NCBI GenBank assembly: GCA_947503765.1
Contig: CANNFA010000011.1
Coordinates: 1-64,000 of the forward strand
Direction: 5' to 3'
DNA: 64,000 bases
Source of the DNA: an uncultured Paracoccaceae bacterium
Lineage (GTDB): Bacteria; Pseudomonadota; Alphaproteobacteria; Rhodobacterales; Rhodobacteraceae
Positions 23,184 through 33,506 of the stretch are shown piece after piece. The position numbers and the translations under genes are program-made. Below the pieces are notes generated by a model. That model was not told where the DNA came from, did no database searches, and saw only the letters and a list, made by a program, of their open reading frames with translations. The stretch's first letter is position 1. Each line of letters starts with the position of its first letter.

Positions 23184-23749
23184 CCGGGCCGCCCTGATAT
23201 GGCGATCCTTGAAGCCGTCTAGGCTTGCCCTTGGGGGCGTTTTCGGGGTATCTTTGTCGTAGGAAATTTGCTCGGCAGCATTTTCCTTGACCGATCTGGC
23301 GCCGCGGGCATCACACTGCCTCGCGGCGTCTTTCGTTTTTGGAGGTGGTGAAACGCCGTTTGAAACTTTCGCGTTCCGTTCACGGTTTGTCAGGGGTATT
23401 TTTGAAACACTACCCTCTGAATTTATTAGATTTTCCGGCTGGATTGCAAATCCGTGTACACCGGTTCGATTCCGGTACTCGCCTCCAAAAATTCCATTCC
23501 TTGACAATCCCTCAAGATTTCTGGTGCCTTGGCGGCTGTGATTGAGGCCAGTACAGGCACTGTTTTGGTGGCCTCCAGGTTTTCGAAGCGGGTTTTCGGA
23601 CGCTGCCTTCCCTCCCAGCGTCCACCACAACCCGAACCGTGCCGGCCATCATCCGCCAAACTTCGTTTTGCAGACCTCCACGCCCCGACCGACCCTGGAG
23701 CGCTGCCGATTGATCGCGTCTGGCGGAGTGCGCACCCGCGCTTGCAGGT
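23184..23749. other. Element right end, attR and host spacer without a gene
   Basis: No gene is supported. 23184-23440 is the right arm of the element and includes the repeat GAAACTTTCGCGTTCCGT at 23362-23379, the counterpart of the left arm site. After attR (23441-23488), 260 bp of host spacer leads to the end of the ROK gene. This spacer is what followed tRNA-Cys before integration. Confidence 0.6.
23441..23488 (+). repeat. attR: Right attachment site (48-bp direct repeat of tRNA-Cys 3' part)
   Basis: This is identical to 12403-12450. It lacks the 5' half of the tRNA, so it is not a second tRNA gene. Flanking bases differ on both sides, which sets the repeat length at 48 bp and the element length at about 11.04 kb from repeat to repeat. 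Confidence 0.93.
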
Positions 23750-24931
23750 TCAGACCGCCTTCGCGTCGCCGCGCGGTGCCTCGTGCCTGACGAGACCGGA
23801 ACATGCGTCCCGCCCGATCAACGCGTCCATCGCCAGCATCGCGGCGCCGGTTGCGCCGATGCGCTCGTCGCCCCGGCCGGTTTCGATGCGCAGTCCCGTC
23901 GTCGCCAGCGGCAGGCAACGTTGATAGACACGCTCGCGTATGCCGGCGAGCATCGCCTCGCCCGCGCGGGCCAGCTGGCCGGAGATGACCAGAAGCTCGG
24001 GGTTGAGGATCGCCACCAGATCGGCTGAGACGGCACCGATCACCCGGCTCGCATCGCCGAGCGCGCGCCGTGCCTCGGGCAGGCCACGGAAATAGCACTC
24101 CATCACGCCGCGCGCATCGGTGCAGTCCAGCCCTTCCTCCCGCAAATCCCGCGCCAGCGCCCAGCCGGCCGCATGAGCCTCGACACAGCCGCGCTTGCCG
24201 CAGCGGCAAAGCCGGCCGGGCGCGGTCGTATGGCTGATATGGCCGATATCGCCCGAAACACCGATCGAGCCGCGCAGCAGGCGGGTATCATTGATGATCC
24301 CGCAACCGATCCCGGTGCCGGCCTTGATGTAGATCATGTCGCGCGCATCGGCCCAATGGTGCCGCCACTCTGCCATGCACATCGCGTTCACGTCGTTTTC
24401 CACGATGACCGGCAGGCCCAGCCGCGCGCCCAGATCGGCGCGCAGATCGCGCCCCTCCCACGCGGCCATGACCGAAGGCGCGGCCACCCGCCCGCGGCGC
24501 ACATCCACCGGCGCCGGCAGACCCACCCCCGCCGCCGCGACCGGCGCCGGCGCGGCCGCCGCCAGATCGCGTGCTCCGGCGGCAAGGAGGTCGAGCGTGC
24601 CGTCCGGCGGGCCATCGAGATCGAGCGGAACAAGCTTTTCGCCCACCACCGCGAAGGCCAGGTCGTAAAGGCACAGGCGCGCCATGCTTTCGCCGATGTC
24701 GATGCCGATGACGCAGCGATGGCGCGCATCGATGGCATAGGTGCGCGCTCGCCGCCCGCCACGCGAGGCAGCACGGCCATGTTCGACCACCAGCCCGGCG
24801 GCAATGAGGTCGTCGAGCCGCTGCGCCGTGGTGGCCCGCGACAGCCCGACAGCCGCTTCGATCTCGCCCGCGGTCAGGGGCGCGGCGTCGAAGAGAAGGC
24901 GGTAGATGGGTGTATGTCCGTCCGGGGTCAT
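23750..24931 (-). CDS. ROK-family sugar-responsive transcriptional regulator
   Basis: This 393-residue protein has an N-terminal winged helix (LTAGEIEAAVGLSRATTAQRLDD) and a ROK/hexokinase-fold domain. The ROK zinc site is present (CRCGKRGCVEAHA, with GHISH upstream), along with the phosphate-binding GIDIGESMARL. It is divergent from a fructose/ribose-type ABC importer. In Sinorhizobium a ROK repressor (FrcR) accompanies frcBCA, so local control of the importer is likely, with a sugar or sugar phosphate as inducer. Confidence 0.9.
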   Translation of the reverse strand: MTPDGHTPIYRLLFDAAPLTAGEIEAAVGLSRATTAQRLDDLIAAGLVVEHGRAASRGGRRARTYAIDARHRCVIGIDIGESMARLCLYDLAFAVVGEKLVPLDLDGPPDGTLDLLAAGARDLAAAAPAPVAAAGVGLPAPVDVRRGRVAAPSVMAAWEGRDLRADLGARLGLPVIVENDVNAMCMAEWRHHWADARDMIYIKAGTGIGCGIINDTRLLRGSIGVSGDIGHISHTTAPGRLCRCGKRGCVEAHAAGWALARDLREEGLDCTDARGVMECYFRGLPEARRALGDASRVIGAVSADLVAILNPELLVISGQLARAGEAMLAGIRERVYQRCLPLATTGLRIETGRGDERIGATGAAMLAMDALIGRDACSGLVRHEAPRGDAKAV

Positions 24932-24949
24932 CGTTCTGCCTGTTCGGTT

Positions 24950-25006
24950 ACTTTTGTACATAGTTAGGCTAAAGTCGGCATAATGACAATTGTTATTGAC
25001 AAAAGT
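24950..25006. promoter_or_regulatory. Operator-like palindromes in the ROK/importer divergent promoter
   Basis: ACTTTTGT (24950-24957) and ACAAAAGT (24999-25006) are perfect inverted repeats. Between them, AATGACAATTGTTATT (24982-24997) is a near-perfect palindrome centred on CAATTG. The spacer is AT-rich and lies between the divergent ROK gene and the importer gene, so these are probable repressor sites. Confidence 0.6.
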
Positions 25007-25063
25007 TTCAACTCGCGGCTGACTTAAGGTCACGCGGCCCGACCGCGTGGATAGGGAGGACAC

Positions 25064-26101
25064 ATGACCAAGATGAAACTGCTGAGCGCGACTGTCTCGA
25101 TGGCGGCGCTGGCGCTGGGAACGACCGGCGCGCTGGCCCAGGATGACGGTATCCTCGTCGGCCTTGTGACCAAGACCGACACCAACCCCTTCTTCGCCAA
25201 GATGCGCGAGGGCGCATCCCAGAAGGCCGAGGAGCTGGGGGTCGAATTCCAGGCATTTGCCGGCAAGTATGACGGCGACAACGACACCCAGATCACCGCG
25301 ATCGAGAACCTGATCTCGGCCGGCGCCGACGGCATCCTGATCGTCGCCAGCGACACGCGCGCGATCGTGCCGACCATCCAGAAGGCGCGGGATGCCGGCA
25401 TCCTCGTGATCGCCCTCGACACCCCGCTGGAGCCGATGGACGCCGCCGATGCCACCTTTGCCACCGACAATTTCCTCGCAGGGCAGATGATCGGCGAATG
25501 GGCGTTCAAGACGCTGGGCGAAGAGGCGGCCGCGGATGCGCGCATCGCGTTCCTCGATGCGCACGAGGCGCAGCCGACCGTCGATGTCCTGCGCGACCAG
25601 GGCTTCATGGACGGCTTCGGCATCGACATCAAGAACCCGGACCGGCGCGGCGACGAGGACGACCCGCGCATCGTCGGCCACGAGATGGCCGGCGGATCCG
25701 AGGTCGGCGGCCGCGACGGCATGGAGACGCTGCTGCAGAAGGATTTCGGCCTCAACGTCGTCTACACCATCAACGAGCCCACCGCCGCCGGTGCCTGGGA
25801 GGCGCTGAAAGCGGCCGGCAAGGATGACGGCAGCGTGCTGGTCACATCCGTCGATGGCGGCTGTCCGGGGGTGCGCAACGTGGGCGACGGCGTGATCGGC
25901 GCGACCTCGATGCAGTTCCCGCTCAAGATGGCCTCGCTCGGGGTCGAGGCGGTGGTCGACTACGTCAAGAACGGCACCATGCCCGAACCGACGCCGGGGC
26001 TGGAATTCTTCAATACCGGCGTGACGCTGGTGACGGATGCGCCGGTCGATGGGCTCGAGTCCATCGGCAGCGAGGAAGCGCTGGATCTCTGCTGGGGCTG
26101 A
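25064..26101 (+). CDS. Sugar ABC importer periplasmic binding protein (FrcB/RbsB-like)
   Basis: This 345-residue protein has a signal peptide ([19 protein letters not shown]) and the type I sugar-binding fold: [47 protein letters not shown] and [18 protein letters not shown]. The repertoire is closest to FrcB and other cluster-B pentose/hexose binders. It starts an operon with permease, ATPase, an aldolase-like protein and a PfkB kinase. Fructose, or another ketose, is a guess from the frc resemblance. Confidence 0.88.
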   Translation: MTKMKLLSATVSMAALALGTTGALAQDDGILVGLVTKTDTNPFFAKMREGASQKAEELGVEFQAFAGKYDGDNDTQITAIENLISAGADGILIVASDTRAIVPTIQKARDAGILVIALDTPLEPMDAADATFATDNFLAGQMIGEWAFKTLGEEAAADARIAFLDAHEAQPTVDVLRDQGFMDGFGIDIKNPDRRGDEDDPRIVGHEMAGGSEVGGRDGMETLLQKDFGLNVVYTINEPTAAGAWEALKAAGKDDGSVLVTSVDGGCPGVRNVGDGVIGATSMQFPLKMASLGVEAVVDYVKNGTMPEPTPGLEFFNTGVTLVTDAPVDGLESIGSEEALDLCWG

Positions 26102-26209
26102 TACCGGCCGAAAACCGGCGGGCGCGGCCGCAACGCCGCGCCCGCCCTGCCCCGGACGACATGAAACCTGCCGCCCGTGAAGACCACATTGCCCGTCGGG
26201 AGAGACACC

Positions 26210-27234
26210 ATGGCAAGCGATGACATAGCCAGCTTCGCCTCCGGGCCCGCGCCGGTGTCGAAACGCATCATGTACATGCTGCACGGCAACCCGACGATCA
26301 TCCCGCTGGTGGTGCTGCTGATCGGCATCGCGATCTTCTCGGTGATCGTGGGCGACCGGTTCTTTCATCCGTTCAACCTGTCGCTGGTGCTGCAACAGGT
26401 CACGATCATCGGCACCGTCGCGCTGGCCCAGACGCTGATCATCCTGACCGCCGGCATCGACCTGTCCGTGGGCGCGATCCTGGTGCTGACATCGGTGGGC
26501 ATGGGGCGCCTGGCGCTGGATCTCGACATGCCGCCGGGCCTGGCGCTGGCGCTGGGCGTCACGGTCGGATCGGCCTGCGGGGCGCTGAACGGGTTCTTCG
26601 TCACGCTGATCCGGCTGCCGCCCTTCATCGTCACGCTCGGCACCTGGAGCGTGTTCAACGCGCTCATACAGCTCTGGTCGGGCGGGCAGACCATCCGCCA
26701 GCAGGAGATCGAGGCGGCCGCCCCCGTCCTGCAATGGACCGGCCACGCGATGCGCATGGGCGCGGCGCAGGTGACGATCGGGTCGATCATGATGCTGCTT
26801 CTGGCGGCATTCCTCTGGTACATGCTCAACCGGACGGCCTTCGGCCGCCACATCTATGCGGTGGGCGACGACGAGACCGCCGCGCGGCTGTCGGGCATCA
26901 ACACCCGGCGCGTGCTGTTCGCCGTCTACCTGATCGCCGGCACGATCTGCGGGCTGGCCGGCTGGCTGCTGATCGGGCGGATCGGCGCGGTGTCGCCGCT
27001 GGGCGGGCAGATGACCAACCTCGACAGCATCACCGCCGTGGTGATCGGCGGCACCAGCCTGTTCGGCGGGCGCGGCTCGATCATCGGCACGCTGCTGGGC
27101 GCGCTGATCGTGGGGCTGTTCCGCAACGGGCTGGCGCTGGCCGGGCTGGACGTGCTCTGGCAGGAATTCACCATCGGCTTCCTGATCATCCTGGCCGTGT
27201 CGGTGGACCAATGGCTACGAAGGATCGCGAACTG

Positions 27235-27235
<1 letters not shown>
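26210..27235 (+). CDS. Sugar ABC importer permease (FrcC/RbsC-like)
   Basis: This 341-residue polytopic protein has the RbsC-family signature segments ILTAGIDLSVGAILVLTS and GMTN-like QMTNLDSITAVVIGGTSLFGG, RGSIIGTLLGALIVG. Eight to ten membrane helices are expected. The ATG at 26210 follows GGGAGAGA and is better placed than an upstream ATG at 26177. It forms the channel for the neighbouring binding protein and ATPase; its stop overlaps the ATPase start (TGATG). Confidence 0.9.
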
Positions 27236-28020
<785 letters not shown>

Positions 28021-28039
28021 CACGAAAGGAAGACCCCCA

Positions 28040-29032
28040 ATGCTGAGACTCGACATGAAACTGGACCGCATCAGGTCCGGCGCCTACCAGGCCGGCGACT
28101 TCATCATCGCCGACGCCAAGGACGGCGATATGGGCCCGTCAATGACCGCGACCGGCCCGCACCGCGAAAAGGACGGCAGCACGACCCGGTTCCGCACCCG
28201 GCACGAATTCCTCGACCAGATCGACGGCATCGTGAAGCAGGACGTGGTCGACATCATGCTGACCTCCGTGTCCAACCTCGAGGCGCTCCGCGCGCGCGGC
28301 ACCTTCGCGGGCAGCCGCATCACGCCGGCGGTTCGCGTGAACGACACCACCGATACCTGGCGCTTCCGCGGCGCGGTCTATGCCGAGCATCCCTCGCGCA
28401 ACTTCCGCAGTGCCGATCTGCACGAGGCGCGGCGGCTGGGCTGCGATCTGGGGCTCTACTCGATCACGTTCAACAACGACCTGGAGGCCGATTTCCGCTC
28501 GCTCGAGGATTTCGCCGATTTCCGTGCCGATGCGCGGGAGGCCGACATGCGCTACTTCCTCGAGGTGTTCAATCCCAACGTCGATTGCGGCCTCGCGGCC
28601 GAGGATATCCCCGCCTATGTCAACGACGCCATCATGCGCAGCCTTGCCGGGCTGACCACGCGCGAGCGGCCCGAATTCCTGAAGGTGGCCTATAACGGCC
28701 CGGACGCCTTGCAGGAACTGGCCGGCTACGATCCTTCCACCGTGGTGGGCGTCCTGGGCGGCGGCGCCGGCACGGTGCGCGACTGCCTGGAGCTGATCGC
28801 CCAGATCGAACGCTACGGCGCGCGGGTGGCGCTGTTCGGGCGCAAGATCAACCTCGCGGACGACCCGCAGGAAATGGTGCGGATGATGCGCGCCGTCGCC
28901 GACCGCGAGATCGGGTCCGAAGAGGCCACGCGCGCCTACCACGCCAGCCTGGACAAGCAGGGCATCACCCCGACCCGCCCGCTGGAAGAGGACATCGCCC
29001 TCACCGAGGACGTTCTGAAGGCGGCCGCCTGA
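28040..29032 (+). CDS. Putative class I aldolase-like TIM-barrel protein
   Basis: This 330-residue soluble protein contains VVDIMLTSVSNLEALRARG, LGLYSITFNNDLEADFRS, DMRYFLEVFNPNVDCG and EFLKVAYNGPDALQELAGY. The spacing of strands ending in acidic or small residues, with a Lys in FLKVAYNG, looks like a class I (Schiff-base) aldolase barrel of the DeoC/FbaB/LacD group; I cannot name the family. The AAGGAAG 9 bp upstream supports the start. It sits between a sugar importer and a PfkB kinase, so it may cleave or rearrange the phosphorylated sugar. Confidence 0.6.
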   Translation: MLRLDMKLDRIRSGAYQAGDFIIADAKDGDMGPSMTATGPHREKDGSTTRFRTRHEFLDQIDGIVKQDVVDIMLTSVSNLEALRARGTFAGSRITPAVRVNDTTDTWRFRGAVYAEHPSRNFRSADLHEARRLGCDLGLYSITFNNDLEADFRSLEDFADFRADAREADMRYFLEVFNPNVDCGLAAEDIPAYVNDAIMRSLAGLTTRERPEFLKVAYNGPDALQELAGYDPSTVVGVLGGGAGTVRDCLELIAQIERYGARVALFGRKINLADDPQEMVRMMRAVADREIGSEEATRAYHASLDKQGITPTRPLEEDIALTEDVLKAAA

Positions 29033-29053
29033 GCGGCCGGCCGGGCGGAGGAC

Positions 29054-30106
29054 ATGATGAGCGAACGGCGCGGTTTCATCACCGGCGGCACCTGGTGCGT
29101 GGATGTCAACGTCACCGTTCCCGCCTGGCCGGTCGAGGAATCCTCGACCCGCATGCACTCGTCCGAGCCGATGGGCGGCGGGTCGAGCTGCAATTTCGCG
29201 ATCGACATGCGGCGGCTGGCCCCCGAGATCCCGGTCGCCACGGTCGGACTGTGCGGCGACGATGCCGACGGGGCGCTGCTGCGCGGCATCGCCCGGAACG
29301 AGGGGATCGACATCTCGCGCTTTCATGTCGAGCCGGGCCTGACCACCCATCGCACCATGGCCTTCACCGCCCGCGACAACGGCCGGCGCACCCATATCTT
29401 CGAGGCGGCATCGAGCGACGCGATGTCGCCCGATCATTTCGATTTCGCCGGATGCGACGCCTGGATGCTGCATCTGGGATTGCCCGGCACGCATGAATTG
29501 CTCGACGCGCCATGGCAGGACGACCCGAGCGGCTGGGTGACGGTGCTGAAAAAGGCGCGTGCGGCCGGGCTCAGGACCAACATGGAACTGATGACCATCG
29601 AGCGCGGCGCGCTGCGCGCCATGCTGCGGCCCTGTCTGCCCTATCTCGATTACCTCGTGGTGAACGATTACGAGATCGGCGCGCTTGCCGGAACCGAGAC
29701 CGTCGCCGGCGGCAGGACCGATGCCGCGCAGGTGGTCGCGGCGGCGCGCGATGTCATGGCGGCCGGGCCCATGGACCTGATCGCGGTGCATTTTCCGCAT
29801 GGCGCCGTGGCGCTGGACCGCGACGGCGCGGTTCACACGCATCCGTCGGTCGCGGTTCCGCCCGGGCAGGTGGTCGGCAGCAACGGCGCCGGCGACGCCT
29901 TTGCCGCCGGGTTCTTCTGCGGGCTGCATCGCGGGCGCGCGCCGCGAGACTGCCTCGCCTACGGGCATGCCGCCGCCGCGGCCTCGCTCGCCTCGCTGGG
30001 CACCTATACCAGCGTGACGGCGATAGAGACCTGCCTTGCCGCGGCGCGGCGCCACGGCTGGCGGCAGGAATTGCCGGTGCCGGATGACAGCGTGGCATCC
30101 GGCTGA
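29054..30106 (+). CDS. PfkB-family carbohydrate kinase
   Basis: This 350-residue ribokinase-fold protein has the N-terminal GGSSCNFAIDMRRLAP substrate region, LVVNDYEIGALAG and the C-terminal PfkB signature VVGSNGAGDAFAAGFFCGL with its catalytic Asp. It would phosphorylate the sugar brought in by the importer at 25064-28020. A fructokinase or a 1- or 6-kinase of another ketose are possible. It is the last gene of the operon. Confidence 0.88.
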   Translation: MMSERRGFITGGTWCVDVNVTVPAWPVEESSTRMHSSEPMGGGSSCNFAIDMRRLAPEIPVATVGLCGDDADGALLRGIARNEGIDISRFHVEPGLTTHRTMAFTARDNGRRTHIFEAASSDAMSPDHFDFAGCDAWMLHLGLPGTHELLDAPWQDDPSGWVTVLKKARAAGLRTNMELMTIERGALRAMLRPCLPYLDYLVVNDYEIGALAGTETVAGGRTDAAQVVAAARDVMAAGPMDLIAVHFPHGAVALDRDGAVHTHPSVAVPPGQVVGSNGAGDAFAAGFFCGLHRGRAPRDCLAYGHAAAAASLASLGTYTSVTAIETCLAAARRHGWRQELPVPDDSVASG

Positions 30107-30229
30107 CCCCCGTGCGCAGCGGGTTCAGCGCTGGTGCGGGCGGAGGTCTACATCACCGCGATGCGCCGTAATCGCCCTGGCAGGTGCCATAAGAGATGCC
30201 GGCGCAATCGCCGCGCGGGCGGCCCTCCC

Positions 30230-31720
30230 TCAGGCCGCGCCGTCCTTCGCATAGCTCTTGAGCGCGGCCAGCGTGCCCTGACCCCAGATCAGCGGCAGCC
30301 AGCGTGAAAACGCATCGGCGAACCGGCCGTCTTGCGCAAGCGGGCCATAGATCTCGGCCTGTTCCAGCCATGCGGCAGGCCGGTCGCGGGCGATCAGGGC
30401 GGCACCTTGCAGCGCGGCCCAGTTCGGATCGTTGTCCGCGATCGCGCTGCCGTCGTCGCGGGTGCCCGCGCACATCCGCGCCCAAAGCGCCTCGACCAGG
30501 CTCAGGCCCTCGACGGGCGCGCCCGCCGCAAGCCCGTCGCGCAGGATCGGCAGGACAAAGCCGGTATGGCGCGACGAGCCGTCGAAGGCCACGCGGCGCG
30601 TCGTGTCGCGGATCGCGGGGTTGGCGAAACGGGTTGCGATCAGCTCTGCATAGGCCAGCGGCGTCATGCCGGGCACCGGGGCGACATGCGGCACGATTTC
30701 CTCGCGCTGGACGCGGTGCCAGAAGGCCGAGATGGCGGGATGCGCCATGCAGTCGGCGATGGTCCCCATGGCCAGAAGCTCTCCGGCATTGGCCAGAACC
30801 TGGTGGCCCGCATTCAGGATGCGGATCTTCATCGTCTCGTAGGCGTGCACATCGCTGGTGAAGGTCGCGCCGACGCGGTCCCAGTCCGGGCGGCCGGCGC
30901 AGAATGCGTCCTCGATCACCCATTGGCGGAAGTTCTCGTGCGTCACGGGCGCGCGATCGTCGATCCCGAAGGCCCCCGCAGCCGCGATTTCCGCCGGGCC
31001 GGTCGCCGGCACGATGCAATCGACCATCGAATTGGGGAAGGTGCAGTGCGTGTCGATCCAGGCCGCCAGATCGGGATCCGACAGGCGCGCGAGGGACACG
31101 ACCGCGGCGCGGGTGATGTTGCCGTTGCCTTGCAGGTTGTCGCAGCTCTGCACGGTGAAGGGGCCTGTGCCCGCATCTCGCCGCATGCGCAGCGCCGCGG
31201 CGATGGCGCCGAACGCGGTGCGCGGGCGTCCCGGCGCGGCCGCGTCATGGGCGATGTCGGGGTGATCGGGGTCGAAGGCGCCGGTGGCGGGGTTCACGAA
31301 ATAGCCGCCCTCGGTCACGGTCAGCGACACGATGCGGATCGCCGGATCGGCCATCTGCGCGATCAGGGCGGCATTGTCCGCCTCGACCGGCAGGAACCCG
31401 ATCATCGCGCCGGTGACTTCCGCCGAACTGCCGTCGGGGCGCAATTCGATCAGCGTCGTCAGCCCATCCTGCGCCAGCAGCCGGCCGCGCATCGCGGCAT
31501 CGCCCGGGCGCACGCCCGCGCCGATGATCGCCCAGTCGCGCGCCTCGCCCTGCTGCATCAGGCGGTGCAGATACCACGCCTGATGCGCGCGGTGGAAATT
31601 GCCGACCCCGACATGCACGATGCCGGGGCTCAGATCGCCCGCCGCATAGGCGGGGCGCAATACGGTCTCGGGCAGATCGTTCAGCGTGGCGCGGCTCAGC
31701 CGGACATGGGGGTCGGTCAT
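30230..31720 (-). CDS. mtlK: Mannitol 2-dehydrogenase
   Basis: This 496-residue protein belongs to the polyol-specific long-chain dehydrogenases. It has VHVGVGNFHRAHQAWYLH (nucleotide-binding entry), FPNSMVDCIVPATG and the active-site motif MKIRILNAGHQVLA, where Lys and His act in catalysis. It oxidises D-mannitol (and often arabitol or sorbitol) to the ketose with NAD. The ATG at 31720 overlaps the smoS stop (TGATG). It ends the smo operon; no xylulokinase gene follows, unlike some relatives. Confidence 0.9.
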   Translation of the reverse strand: MTDPHVRLSRATLNDLPETVLRPAYAAGDLSPGIVHVGVGNFHRAHQAWYLHRLMQQGEARDWAIIGAGVRPGDAAMRGRLLAQDGLTTLIELRPDGSSAEVTGAMIGFLPVEADNAALIAQMADPAIRIVSLTVTEGGYFVNPATGAFDPDHPDIAHDAAAPGRPRTAFGAIAAALRMRRDAGTGPFTVQSCDNLQGNGNITRAAVVSLARLSDPDLAAWIDTHCTFPNSMVDCIVPATGPAEIAAAGAFGIDDRAPVTHENFRQWVIEDAFCAGRPDWDRVGATFTSDVHAYETMKIRILNAGHQVLANAGELLAMGTIADCMAHPAISAFWHRVQREEIVPHVAPVPGMTPLAYAELIATRFANPAIRDTTRRVAFDGSSRHTGFVLPILRDGLAAGAPVEGLSLVEALWARMCAGTRDDGSAIADNDPNWAALQGAALIARDRPAAWLEQAEIYGPLAQDGRFADAFSRWLPLIWGQGTLAALKSYAKDGAA

Positions 31721-32493
31721 CAGCTCATCCATTGTCCGCCATCCACATTGTAGGTCTGCGCAACGATATAGCGGGCCTCGTCGCTGGCAAGGAACACGGC
31801 CATTCCGGTCAGATCCTCCGGCACGCCCATCCGGCCATAGGGCACGGCGGCGGCGACCTCGGCCTTTTTCCGGCCCGGCGCCTTGCCTTCGTATCTGGCA
31901 AAGAACGCATCCACGCCGTCCCAGTGCTCGCCGTCCACCACACCGGGGGAGATCGCGTTCACGTTGATGCGGTGCCCGATCAGGTTCAGGCCCGCCGATT
32001 GCGTCAGGCTGATTATGGCGGCCTTGCTGGCACAATAGACCGCCACCAGCGGCTCGCCCCGGCGACCCGCCTGGCTGGCCATGTTGATGATCCTGCCCCC
32101 CTGCCCGCGCGCGATCATGTGGCGCGCCACGGCCTGCATCGTGAAAAGCGTGCCCTTCACGTTGATGTCGAAGCAGCGGGCAAAGTCGGCTTCGGTGATC
32201 TCGACCAGCGGCGCCGCGGTGAAGATGGCGGCGTTGTTGATCAGGATGTCGATCCCGCCGAACGCCCGGGCCGTGGTTGCGACGGCGGCCTCGATGCTGG
32301 CCGCATCCGTCACGTCCATCGGGACGGCGATCGCGTTCGTCCCGATCTCGGCGGCGCTTGTCCGGGCGCGGGCGATGTCGATATCGCCGATGGCGACGCG
32401 CGCGCCCTCGGACACATACGCCTCGGCGAAGGCACGGCCGATCCCGCGCGCCGCCCCGGTGATCAAGGCCGTCTTTCCTGCCAGGCGCCTCAT
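31720..32493 (-). CDS. smoS: Sorbitol (glucitol) dehydrogenase, short-chain type
   Basis: This 257-residue SDR has the cofactor motif [20 protein letters not shown], and the catalytic Tyr and Lys in [10 protein letters not shown], with [17 protein letters not shown] downstream as in Rhodobacter SmoS. It oxidises sorbitol to fructose and galactitol to tagatose with NAD. It overlaps smoK by 4 bp at its start and mtlK by 1 bp at its end. Confidence 0.92.
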   Translation of the reverse strand: MRRLAGKTALITGAARGIGRAFAEAYVSEGARVAIGDIDIARARTSAAEIGTNAIAVPMDVTDAASIEAAVATTARAFGGIDILINNAAIFTAAPLVEITEADFARCFDINVKGTLFTMQAVARHMIARGQGGRIINMASQAGRRGEPLVAVYCASKAAIISLTQSAGLNLIGHRINVNAISPGVVDGEHWDGVDAFFARYEGKAPGRKKAEVAAAVPYGRMGVPEDLTGMAVFLASDEARYIVAQTYNVDGGQWMS

Positions 32494-33494
32494 GCGATGC
32501 GCAATCCGTCGGCGCCGAAGCGGTGGATATGCTGCGTCTGCGGCGTCAGGTGAACGGTGTCGCCATGCCGCACCGAAACCTCGCCATCCGCGCGCACGGT
32601 CAGCGGGTCGCAGCCGGGGATGCCGTGGATGTGGATGAACGTGTCCGAGCCCAGATGCTCGGCGACGCCGACGGTGCCCTGCCATTGGCCCGCCCCGGTC
32701 GAGACGTCGATATGCTCGGGCCGGATACCCATGGTGTGGGCACCCAGATCGGCGGCGGCGGCGCCTTCGATCAGGTTCATTCTGGGCGAACCGATGAACC
32801 CAGCGACGAAGGTGTTGCGCGGCGTCCGGTACAGCTCGAGCGGAGAGCCGACCTGTTCGATATGGCCCGCCCGCAGCACGACGATCTTGTCGGCCATCGT
32901 CATCGCCTCCACCTGATCGTGGGTGACGTAGATCATCGTGGTGTCGAGCTTCTTGTGCAGCTCGGAGATTTCCATCCGCATCCCCACGCGCAGCGCGGCA
33001 TCGAGGTTCGACAGCGGCTCGTCGAACAGGAACGCCGCCGGCTCGCGCACGATGGCCCGCCCGATGGCGACGCGTTGCCGCTGGCCGCCTGACAGTTGGC
33101 CGGGCCGACGGTCGAGGTAATCGGTCAGGTTCAGCGCCTTGGCGGCGGCCTCGATCCGGCGGTCCTGTTCGTGCTGCGGCATCTTGGCCATGCGCATCGG
33201 AAAGGCGATGTTCTTGCGCACCGACATATGCGGGTAAAGCGCGTAGGACTGGAACACCATCGCCAGCCGGCGCTTGGCGGGCGGCACCATCGTGGCGTCT
33301 TCGCCGTCGATGCGGATCTGGCCGCCCGACACGTCCTCCAGCCCCGCGATCAGCCGCAACAGGGTGGATTTGCCGCAGCCCGAGGGGCCGACGAAGACGA
33401 CGAACTCACCGTCCTCGATGGTCAGGTCCAGCGGCGGGATGACCTCGACCTCGCCGAACGTCTTGCGGACTTTATCCAGGGTGATGCGCCCCAT
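32490..33494 (-). CDS. smoK: Polyol ABC importer ATPase
   Basis: This 334-residue MalK-type ATPase has Walker [10 protein letters not shown], signature [14 protein letters not shown], Walker [16 protein letters not shown] and switch His in VTHDQVEAM, then a TOBE-like C-terminal domain with [11 protein letters not shown]. It energises sorbitol/mannitol uptake through SmoF/SmoG. Confidence 0.93.
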   Translation of the reverse strand: MGRITLDKVRKTFGEVEVIPPLDLTIEDGEFVVFVGPSGCGKSTLLRLIAGLEDVSGGQIRIDGEDATMVPPAKRRLAMVFQSYALYPHMSVRKNIAFPMRMAKMPQHEQDRRIEAAAKALNLTDYLDRRPGQLSGGQRQRVAIGRAIVREPAAFLFDEPLSNLDAALRVGMRMEISELHKKLDTTMIYVTHDQVEAMTMADKIVVLRAGHIEQVGSPLELYRTPRNTFVAGFIGSPRMNLIEGAAAADLGAHTMGIRPEHIDVSTGAGQWQGTVGVAEHLGSDTFIHIHGIPGCDPLTVRADGEVSVRHGDTVHLTPQTQHIHRFGADGLRIA

Positions 33495-33506
33495 GGGTCG
33501 TCTCCT

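Larger units (their letters stand above)
12403..23488. mobile_element. 11.1-kb capsid-forming phage-satellite-like element integrated in tRNA-Cys
   Basis: The element is bounded by identical 48-bp repeats and reads, from attR to attL on the minus strand: small protein, RepA-like helicase, three small proteins, terminase small and large subunits, MerR-like regulator, portal, protease-capsid fusion, gpW-like connector, DUF2190 protein, 63-residue protein, integrase. One AT-rich PIN-like gene is on the plus strand. Most neighbouring genes overlap by a few bases, and none is visibly broken. There are no tail, tape-measure, baseplate, holin or endolysin genes. This matches capsid-forming phage-inducible chromosomal islands, which package themselves and borrow tails from a helper phage. 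Mobility and helper dependence are inferred. Confidence 0.85.

Noticed and set aside
12403-23488. Reading the element as a decayed complete prophage
   Set aside because: Apart from the terminase C-terminus, no gene looks truncated. Most junctions are overlapping start/stop codons, and the missing modules (tail, lysis) are absent as whole blocks rather than as fragments.
23441-23488. A second tRNA-Cys gene
   Set aside because: Only the 3' 48 bp of the tRNA are present; the acceptor 5' strand and D arm are missing, so it is the attR repeat.
23750-27211. A 1153-codon open frame on the minus strand covering the ROK gene and the sugar importer genes
   Set aside because: Only the last 393 codons read as a real protein (ROK regulator from 24931). 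The rest is antisense to the importer genes, His/Gln/Asp/Arg-rich, and shows no domain.
30107-30229. A short open frame with regularly spaced Cys and Tyr (CAGISYGTCQGDYG) after mtlK
   Set aside because: There is no start codon or ribosome-binding site and it is only about 24 codons long, so it is probably chance.
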